From Viridothelium virens (lineage: Eukaryota; Ascomycota; Dothideomycetes; Trypetheliales; Trypetheliaceae), in contig ML991800.1 of NCBI GenBank assembly GCA_010094025.1, positions 1 through 64,000 of the forward strand: a stretch of 64,000 bases of DNA. Reading direction: 5' to 3'. Position 1 is the first letter of the stretch, and the number at the start of each line of letters is the position of its first letter. The notes beneath the pieces are model-generated. The model saw only the letters and a program-made list of their open reading frames with translations, had not been told where the DNA came from and searched no databases. Made by a program: the position numbers and the translations under genes. Positions 56,794 through 64,000 of the stretch are shown here, piece by piece.

Positions 56794-58738
56794 TAGAAAG
56801 ATCTGAAAGATGGATACTTCAAGAGAAAAAAGATGAGAGGAGGTTGCTCGGTCAAGGGAAGAAGGCTCGAGATGACTGACACGCTTTTGGTGATCCCCTT
56901 CCGAACTCACAATATCGGAAGCAATGCTGACACATTCTTCACCGGTCTAAAAACTAGGCTGACGTGCACTTGGAACGATGTACAAAAAAGCATATCATCG
57001 CCGTTATCAATGCGACATCTGGATAGCACCTGATGCCTTGTTGTTCCACATTGCCTTAATTTTGTATTTGGGTTGGGAGCCAGCTGACTGGCTTGGTCTT
57101 CGAAGCTGTGGTTGCGCCAAGGGTCTGTTTATAAACTCGAAATATCTATCATTGCCTTTGTAATTAAATCTAGTGTGAGCATGGCTCCAATATACCGGAA
57201 TACTGCAACTTACTGTATAACCAATCCACTAGCCAAAACTCTTCCGCGATCCGTCTGTTCGCAAATCAGTGCGTCAAATGTGGACGTCTACCATTTTCCA
57301 AGGATTTCCGGGTACCCAAGGAGAGACAGTCATCAATCCAAGCACTTGGCATGCTTGGCAATACTTCATAATATAAAGTGCGTTCGACTTTCGTGAGCAT
57401 AAAAGGCAAGAAGTCCGCAGTGCGTCGCGCTAGCCCCATGCAATGTCCTGATCAAGCTGGGTCGCCGACCAGCTGCAATAAGAGCTCTAAATAGACCATG
57501 GCACACTTGTTCTTAGGCTCAGCTTTCCCTTTCGCGGTCGCATCGCGCCCACACGAAACCGAACTACGGTATGCCACATTGTTTGTTGCGAGATCTTTGC
57601 TGAGCAAAAAGGAACGCACGTACTATACTACCGGATTTTTTGTCAAAACGAGAGAGCTATTCATCTTTCGTTTCGACGAGGAGGACGATATCGCTCTGAG
57701 GACCGAATGTAAATGCTTGCCCATGTGCCTTAACGATGGAAAAGGTATGCCGAGAAGAGCACAGCTGAAATGAGGTCACGAAGACAAATAGCGTTCCCCT
57801 TTGCAAGATGGCTGTTCTGGCAGGCAGGCTTCGCGTTTCATCGCCACGAGCGTTTGTACTACAGGTATACTCCGTACACGCAAGTGATGACTTCATCCGC
57901 AGGCAATTCAGTGCTCTCTTGAGTTGGTGCAGGAGTCCGTAGGCGGGTAGCGAAAGAGAAAAGCCACACTTTACGTTCCCCGCACCTCGCTCGAGATCAG
58001 CTCAAACGGCAGCTGTTTGCACTGGCGAACCGACGTCATCAACTAATCTTGCCATGATCTGGCTAGTGAAACTTTGGCCATGACATGGAGGTACGCCTCA
58101 ATGAGTGCTGGCCTTGGAGGAGTGGCTCTGTCGATATCGTCCCGCATCTCGCAAAATTTTTCTGATATTCGAAAGAAAAGTATTCCATCTGCGCTTTTAC
58201 GAACATTTTCATATTTCAAATCTTCAATTCGCAGAGGGAAATCAGAGTCACATGACGTGCTTACTCCATCGCAAAGTTAAGGTAAGGTACGATACTTTAT
58301 TGTGAGATGCTGGTGCTAAGCAGCATCCTCCGCGGAGACGGTCCCTAAGCTTCCAAGCTCAAAGTCTGTAGGCCGAAACTCGGCGTCGGATTCAGCTGTT
58401 CCGCAACTCGGACTTTACAGCCATACCGCACAGTGGTCGTAAGCATGGCTCTATACATGTAGAATATGAATGTATGATTATAATTAACCAAATATATGTA
58501 ATGAGAGATTAGACAAAACTGAGGATAGTTATGCAGTTATTTATCCAAACCAATCCAAATTCAGAATAGCCCGAATATGTACGGAGGTATAAATTATCCC
58601 ATTGGGTACTTGGTTATGCTTACGAACCTGACTTACCTCATCAAATCTTGAGCAATAGAGGATTGTGACAAGCAGCATCTGACAAATGCACACATCTGTA
58701 TACTTCCGATCACGGCGCTATTAAATTATTTAAGAGAT
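56794..58738. other. Intergenic, no convincing gene
   Basis: A 91-codon frame at 57498-57773 (plus) reads somewhat protein-like ('TYYTTGFFVKTRELFIFRF') but has no recognisable family and no continuation, so it may be a gene fragment. From 58,430 the sequence is AT-rich and leads into the SDR promoter. Confidence 0.35.
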
Positions 58739-58747
58739 TATATAAAA
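58739..58747 (+). promoter_or_regulatory. TATA box of the SDR gene
   Basis: TATATAAAA stands 146 bases upstream of the SDR start codon, followed by a C/T-rich stretch and a C-rich leader. Position and sequence fit a strong, regulated promoter. Few other genes in this window show such a box. Confidence 0.6.
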
Positions 58748-58892
58748 GTTGCACTGCATTGTCCTGTTACACTCTCATTCTCTTTAGCAAGAGTTCCACG
58801 ACCACCCACTGCTTGCGTGATCATAGTGTTGAAACCACATACCCACCTATTAAGGACGCGAGATCCTTAAAGATTCCTCACAGTATCCCAAG

Positions 58893-59612
58893 ATGTCCCA
58901 GAATCTTCTCGTAGTGGTCGGATCCGGGCCCGGTATTGGCCTCTCGACCGCCTCCCTCTTCGCCAGCCATGGGTTTTCCATAGCCCTCATCTCCCGCAAC
59001 GCCGAGCGCCTACAATCCGATGTAGCTGCCGTCAAAAAATCCGTTTCACCTAGTAGCACCATCAAGGCTTACTCGACCAATGTGGGCGACTCCTCAGCCC
59101 TGAGTTCTACCCTCTCGCAAATCCAATCCGAGCTCGGCACTCCGGAAGTCGTCCTCTTCAATGTCGCAAGGATCCAGTCGTCCACCATCGGCCAGGAGCC
59201 AGTTAGGAATATCAGGGGAGATTTTGAGAGTATGAATGTCGGACTGTATGTCACTGCGACTTGGGCGCTGCCTTTGATGGAGGATAGGGCGAAAGGGAGG
59301 GGAAAGGGGCCGTGGCCCAGCTTTTTGCTGTCGGGAGGTTTTGTGGCGGAGGATCCGCGAGAGACCGTGTTTGCGTTGAGCATGCAGAAAGCGATGCAGC
59401 ATAATCTGATGAAGAGCCTCTGGAGAGTGCAGATGCATAAGAAGACTGAAGAAGGGCCCGTTCACTTCGGAGTTTCGAACATCGGAGGGCATGTGGGTGA
59501 TGAGGAGCCCGTGCGAACGGCAAGCAACATTGCTGGGGTTCATTGGGAACTGTATGGAGAGGAGAGGCAGAATTGGAGACAGCAGGTTGACATTGGGGTG
59601 GAGAAAAAGTAG
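58893..59612 (+). CDS. Atypical short-chain dehydrogenase/reductase
   Basis: Single exon, 239 aa. The Rossmann cofactor loop is 'VVGSGPGIGLSTASLFASHG' (G-x3-G-x-G) near residues 8-27. 'LISRNAERL' follows, where the Arg suggests NADP(H). 'VLFNVARIQ' replaces the usual N-N-A-G strand. 'FLLSGGF' carries the catalytic Ser region. The active-site helix reads 'FALSMQKAMQHNLMKS': the Lys is present, but the residue four before it is Leu, not the Tyr of the Y-x3-K pair. The protein is therefore either a non-catalytic SDR or uses another proton donor, as in some fungal SDRs of this 230-240 aa group. It lies alone, with its own TATA promoter. The fold call is secure; the reaction is unknown. Confidence 0.85.
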   Translation: MSQNLLVVVGSGPGIGLSTASLFASHGFSIALISRNAERLQSDVAAVKKSVSPSSTIKAYSTNVGDSSALSSTLSQIQSELGTPEVVLFNVARIQSSTIGQEPVRNIRGDFESMNVGLYVTATWALPLMEDRAKGRGKGPWPSFLLSGGFVAEDPRETVFALSMQKAMQHNLMKSLWRVQMHKKTEEGPVHFGVSNIGGHVGDEEPVRTASNIAGVHWELYGEERQNWRQQVDIGVEKK

Positions 59613-60600
59613 GGAAGAAAGTTGGTAGAGGATATGGTTTTGTTGGAAGATATGGAAAACTTCCCGAGCCATTAATCCATGAGTGCACAATTATAGCATA
59701 CGCATAATAGTCCATGAAGTCCGTTTAATTCAAGCGCAACTCTCTCCCGTTGACCTCAACCAGCAAGACGGGCAAGGAGCATCATAGATGTGGCCAGAAA
59801 TCCCGGCACAATGCCAATATGAACTCCATGCACCTACCCATCTTACGAAAGAGAAGAATGAATGGCTTGGCGAGAATTCGACTGTGCCACGTTGGTATAC
59901 TACCATAGAGGCAAGAATAAACTGCCGCGGAAGCGTATTCAACAGGAACAATTACAATTTGACAGAGGGCTGGCTCTGAAATATCACCAGTGACCCCCGT
60001 TTCTTCACTTGAGTAAGGGCAGAAATCACCTGGAAACGTAGCGAGGCCAAGGGAAATTCCAATGACAATGTTCTTGCAAGAGACGGTGAGACAAAAGCGA
60101 GCTCATGTAAACAGGTGAAAATCGTACATACTTAGCGTAGCTGTATTGGACTTACAAGCTTTTTCCTCGGTACACATTGTGCGTATGATTCTGAAAATTC
60201 TTGAAATATTCGGAGACGTAGTCGCTCATCATCAAGACCGAGTCTTGGTCCGGAGGTGAAAAGAGCTGCATGTTGCCTGCACCACTGGTAACGTGCTGGA
60301 AATTGTCCCGGATGACATGACGGCTAACTTGTTTTCAACGTGAACCCATGTTCCATGTCATACCCTCTGGAGGACCAACTATTCTCGTAGGGTTCACAAG
60401 TGATCAGCCAGCTCTTGGTGTCACATGATGGCCACTTATGGAAGTTCATCTGCTGTCATGGCCCAGACATACTCAATAGAATAGCTGCCGCGGCCGCAGT
60501 TCTATGGCCGCGTCAGGGAAGGTCGTGAAGCCAACCCCCCAAACCCCCCTCTCCGCCTCTCTCTCCCTGCACAGCCCCACCGCCTACACAGCCCTCCACC
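59613..60600. other. Intergenic leading into the foldback element
   Basis: No gene recognised. GCCGCGGCCGC at 60488-60498 and C-runs at 60532-60550 mark a GC-rich patch just before the inverted repeat; it may belong to the outer part of that element. Confidence 0.35.
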
Positions 60601-60946
60601 GCGAGACCTAGGTAGAGACTTAGGCAGACCTCTCACCTCTATGCAGCTCCCGCACCTCTGCCTGAGCCTCACATATCTGCCTACCTTACGGCGGCTGGGG
60701 GGTTCCTCAACAGGTAATCAATACAATGTTATTTGGACTTTACTGTTAAGATCTTGTTGGTCCATGTTAACACCGCCTTAACATGGGCCAACATGGTCAT
60801 AACAGTTGAACTGAGGTAACATTGTATTGATTACCTGTTGAGGAACCCCCCAGCCACCGCAAGGTAGGTCTCCATGTAGGTCTCTGTATAGGTTTCTGTG
60901 TAGGTCTTTGTGGAGGTCCCTGTGGATCTCTCTGTGGAGGTCTCGC
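60601..60946. mobile_element. Foldback / long-hairpin DNA element, non-coding
   Basis: The sequence is an inverted repeat about a single axis near 60774. The inner arms, 60680-60770 and 60778-60868, pair without any length difference. The outer 53 bases of each arm differ at only three or four positions and share 'GGGGGGTTCCTCAACAGG'. The innermost 14 differ at one (TTGGTCCATGTTAA against its partner). Weaker symmetry about the same axis continues out to GCGAGACCT at 60601 and its complement at 60938-60946. There is no coding capacity. This is the form of a foldback or MITE-like element moved in trans by a transposase. The target duplication is not evident because the outer ends have decayed. 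A single-stranded transcript would form a near-perfect 90-bp hairpin. Confidence 0.7.
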
Positions 60947-60947
60947 A
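60864..60947. repeat. Seven tandem 12-bp units in the right arm
   Basis: Seven consecutive 12-base units follow the consensus GTAGGTCTCTGT, each with one to four changes. The array begins inside the right arm of the hairpin and runs outward. The left arm has only a vague counterpart (CCTCTCACCTCT-like words), so the array probably expanded after the palindrome formed or belongs to its subterminal region. Confidence 0.7.
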
Positions 60948-61838
60948 CCTCTACCTGGGCGTGTGTGGATAGGCAGGTAAGTAGGCAGGTAAAAAAGTGG
61001 GGTTCTATGAAGATATTAGTATCACTCAGGGGTGGAGAAACAAAGGGACTTGAATGCAGAAACCTGGTTATATTAGATACTGAGAAAGCGATAGCTGCTG
61101 CATATTTGATGAAGAGAGGAGGTTGAGAAGTCGAAATTTGATGCCTACGAGACGGCTTATGGGCTTCACCTAACCATTTTCAATCCACTGTAAAGGTGGA
61201 ATAAGTGTAGCTCAGACTTTAGAACGACGAATGCGAGTTACGCTGTATGATTGGTTCACTTTCAAAGCTCAGTCAAAAGTGTAATAGAAACCAATCAACA
61301 CCTCAAACTTGGAGAAAAGGTGGGCTCAGTGTATTGAGGATGAAGTGTGTGGAGTCTAGGTTCATGAGGGAACCGCACCCGCAGACGAAACTATATACGG
61401 TATGCGCTAGTACAAATGGAGTAGCAACAACCACCACAACACCACAAGGTGACAAGACCTCCAATGCTGCCTTTTGACAAAACTAAGCAGGGGTCCCAAG
61501 CAAGCAGCGCTACGCGCTGCTCCGAGCGTTCTTCGTTCTAGAGTCTGAGTTTGCTGAGATGAGATACGGAGTACGTCCTGCTGGTTTGTCGTTGCGATTT
61601 GTGTGACGATTGCTTTTTCTCGATTCTTCAGTGTTTGCTTCTCAGATTGCAATGAGCTAAGAGGAAGTTCCGTCAGAAGCATTGCCCTGTTAGGTTCTCT
61701 TTATTGCGCGTTGTTGTACTTCTTTGGAAGAAGTAAAAGCCAGTCAGTAGAGTATCCGGTTTCCCTGCATGCATTCACCGCTTCGAACGAACAACTTGTA
61801 CATACCTTCCCATCGGAAGCCATCGATGGTCAACATCA
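60948..61838. other. Intergenic before the amidase gene
   Basis: No gene supported. It holds the short GC hairpin at 61503-61521 listed separately. Confidence 0.35.
61503..61521. repeat. Perfect GC-rich hairpin
   Basis: AGCAGCGC, loop TAC, GCGCTGCT: an eight-pair perfect stem with a three-base loop in moderately AT-rich surroundings. Such GC clusters are typical of fungal mitochondrial DNA. It could mark a small nuclear insertion of mitochondrial DNA or simply be a chance hairpin. Confidence 0.45.
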
Positions 61839-63372
61839 ATGCCTGCTCCTACGAAACTGTGGTCACTGACTGCCACTGAGGTTCTGAGCTTGATAAAGAA
61901 GGATCAGCTCACTGTTGAGGACTATGCGTACGCAGTACTGGGACGTGTCGAATCGAGAGACAGTGTGGTGAAAGCATGGCAGTACTTCGGTACGTCATCT
62001 TCTTTACTGAACACGTAGCAAGCTAGAATGAACATGCATCAGATCCGGATGTTGTCTTGAGTCAGGCTCGTGCTCTCGACCGAGTCCCACGCGACCAGAG
62101 GGGCCCACTTCGTGGAGTTGCTATTGGCGTCAAAGACATAATGGACACTAAAGGTAAGCCTATTTCCACTTTTGGACGTGATATTGCTCAATCGATCAAG
62201 ATATGCCAACAGAATACGGTTCTCCTTTGTACAAGGGCAACAGGCCAAATGCCGATTCCTCACCTGTTGAGATATTCCGAAAATCTGGGGCCCTCATATT
62301 CGGTATGTTTATCGGAATTGCGATGGAAGTGGTCCTAAATGGTATTATAGGCAAGACGACCACGACAGAATTCACAATTCTGAATTCAGGACCTAATACC
62401 ACCAACCCGCACCACGCCTATCGTATTCCGGGCGGGTCTTCGGCTGGATCTGCAGCTGCGGTAGCTGACTTTCAAGTACCGCTCAGCTGTGGAACCCAGA
62501 CGGGAGGCAGCGTTATACGCCCAGCTTCTTACACGGGCACATACGCTATGAAGCCAAGGCATTAAGGTCGTCTCCCTTGAACTCGACACCTTTGGCTACT
62601 TTGCTCGAAGCATGGAGGATCTGAAACTTATCACGGACGTATTCAATGTCACGGCGGATGAACCCGTCAAGGACATACCGCTGAAAGAGACCAAAGTGGG
62701 GTTTCTGAAGACGCCGTTCTGGCCATCTGCCGGGCTCGGCACTGTCGTAGCCATGGAAAAAGCCGCAAATATTCTCTGGGATCACGACGTCACGGTTGAG
62801 GAGGTCAAATTCCCGAATGAATTCGATGATGCTAAGGATTTGAAGCGCATGTTCAAAGTGATCCTAACAATCAATGCGCGCACGTTCCTCTTGAAGGAAT
62901 TCCTAAGGGACACCACGAAGACAAAGCTAGACCCGGAAATCCGCACATTCGTCGAGAACGCCTCCAGTATCCCTTGTGAAGAGATACGGCGAGCCTTTGA
63001 CTGCTATGCAGGCATGCGTCCTGTATTTGAACAGATTGCCGCAAAGTATTCCGTCCTGATCACTCCAAGCGCGGCCGATGAAGCACCCTTGGGTCTTGGT
63101 GATATGGGCGATGCCGATTTCAACTTCGTATGGACGGTGAGAATTCTTAATCTCACCAGTATTGCGCCAGGCTAAACTTCTCCCTTTAGGGAGCGCATAT
63201 GCCGGTGATCAACGTGCCTGCGTTCGCAGGACCCAACGGCATGCCCATGGGCCTGTCTCTCATAGCCCGTAGGTTTGGTGATCAGCATCTTCTGAGCATC
63301 GCAAAAGTTCTCAGTAGGCCTCTAATGAGCGAAGGGGGTTGGCAGGCGACGTTGTTCAGCACCATGAATTGA
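61839..63372 (+). pseudogene. Amidase-signature enzyme with one frameshift
   Basis: Exons 61839-61989, 62043-62153, 62201-62302, 62351-63136 and 63190-63372 join with introns of 47-53 nt, all GT-AG and in phase 1 or 0. The amidase signature triad is present: Lys in 'AIGVKDIMDTKD', the cis-Ser in 'IPGGSSAGSAAAVAD', and the nucleophile region 'SCGTQTGGSVIRPAS'. The family hydrolyses small amides in the cytosol. At about 62556 the frame breaks: 'TYAMKP' runs into a stop, and the expected continuation 'GIKVVSLELDTFGYFARSME' starts a few bases on in another frame. About five residues usual at this place are missing, so a small deletion is likely. No intron fits the gap. The rest, to 'NGMPMGLSLIARRFGDQHLL', is well preserved, so the break is recent or an assembly error. 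Confidence 0.8.
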
Positions 63373-64000
63373 AGAAAGGAACTCGATTGGAACCTATCTA
63401 GGTGGCATGGGGTGCAGGCTCTATATCAACCTCATCAATGTGAGGGTGAAGGTAAATTACTAATTAGGTAGCAGGGCGAAAGGATCTACATGAAAAATTC
63501 GGAGGCTTCGCGCGTGAATCCGCCCGAGAGGCTAAGTTGATTGGATCAACATCATCAATACCATCATGGAGCCCGCTCCACCCCAAGCCTACGACAGATA
63601 GGTTGTCAAAGACTATCCATGGAAGCACATCCCGTCGATCGCTTGCATAGCGATGTGCAGATTGCATCACAAGACAGGGACAACACCGGAAGGACGCCCC
63701 ACTATGTGTCACCTGATCATGCAGCTTTTCCAGAATCGTATCTGCACTTGCCGCTGTTACATGAGCTGAGGGGCTGGCATTTGCACTTCGATTCCTGCGG
63801 CGATAATAACCACGAGCTGTTCATGGGCGCTAGATTGTCTCTGAGCAGGCGCTTCTGCCGCGTGGTTTGTTGCGGAAGCGGAGTTATTTCGAGCCTTCCA
63901 AACCTACAGTTGATTTGGTACGATGTGTTGGACTGTTGGCAGAGTAACAACTAACTTCAGGATCGGATCTGCAAAGAGATATTGGTAAAGCAATATACCT
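63373..64000. other. Window edge, no supported gene
   Basis: Opposed frames exist at 63464-63950 on both strands. Neither has a motif I recognise. A terminal exon of a gene outside the window is possible. Confidence 0.3.

Noticed and set aside
60864-60947. CRISPR-like array
   Set aside because: Units are 12 bases with no spacers, in a eukaryotic genome.

Overview
The window looks like nuclear DNA of a filamentous ascomycete (Pezizomycotina). Introns are short (39-144 nt), with GT-AG borders and CTAAC/CTGAC-like branch sites. The genes include a multi-intron histone H1, a Lte1-type Ras-GEF, the ARID subunit of SWI/SNF, an IST1 homologue, a FlbE-like developmental protein and a PTH11-like membrane receptor. 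I cannot fix the class; a Dothideomycete or a lichen fungus would both fit. All exon structures below were read by eye from splice signals and frame continuity.

0-12 kb is gene-poor. It holds a GNAT acetyltransferase, a tRNA-Ala(AGC) gene interrupted in its D-loop, a homeodomain protein, and a PTH11-like gene with an in-frame stop. Long stretches show no convincing gene.

12-37 kb is the conserved core. In order: a 2OG-Fe(II) oxygenase, a LENG1/Cir_N-type protein, the FlbE-like regulator, IST1 (ESCRT-III), a small unknown protein, Lte1 (1879 aa), histone H1 (seven exons), Swi1 (1247 aa) and a C2H2 transcription factor. These are housekeeping and developmental genes with intact frames. Some pairs converge with short spacers, and IST1 shares a short divergent promoter with its neighbour.

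38-64 kb is accessory in character: a decayed unknown gene, a secreted carboxylesterase, a sugar transporter with no usable acceptor at one intron, a kinase-ankyrin protein beside a CorA-like membrane protein, an uncharacterised 295-aa protein, a six-exon 865-aa surface protein, an SDR lacking the usual catalytic Tyr, a long foldback DNA element, and a frameshifted amidase. Several genes here are broken, unlike the core.

The most unusual feature is the tRNA-Ala(AGC) gene at 1696-1827 (minus). Its A box, B box, G3:U70 pair and T-run terminator are intact. A 60-nt insert with GT-AG borders and a branch-site-like motif splits the D-loop, not the canonical 37/38 position.
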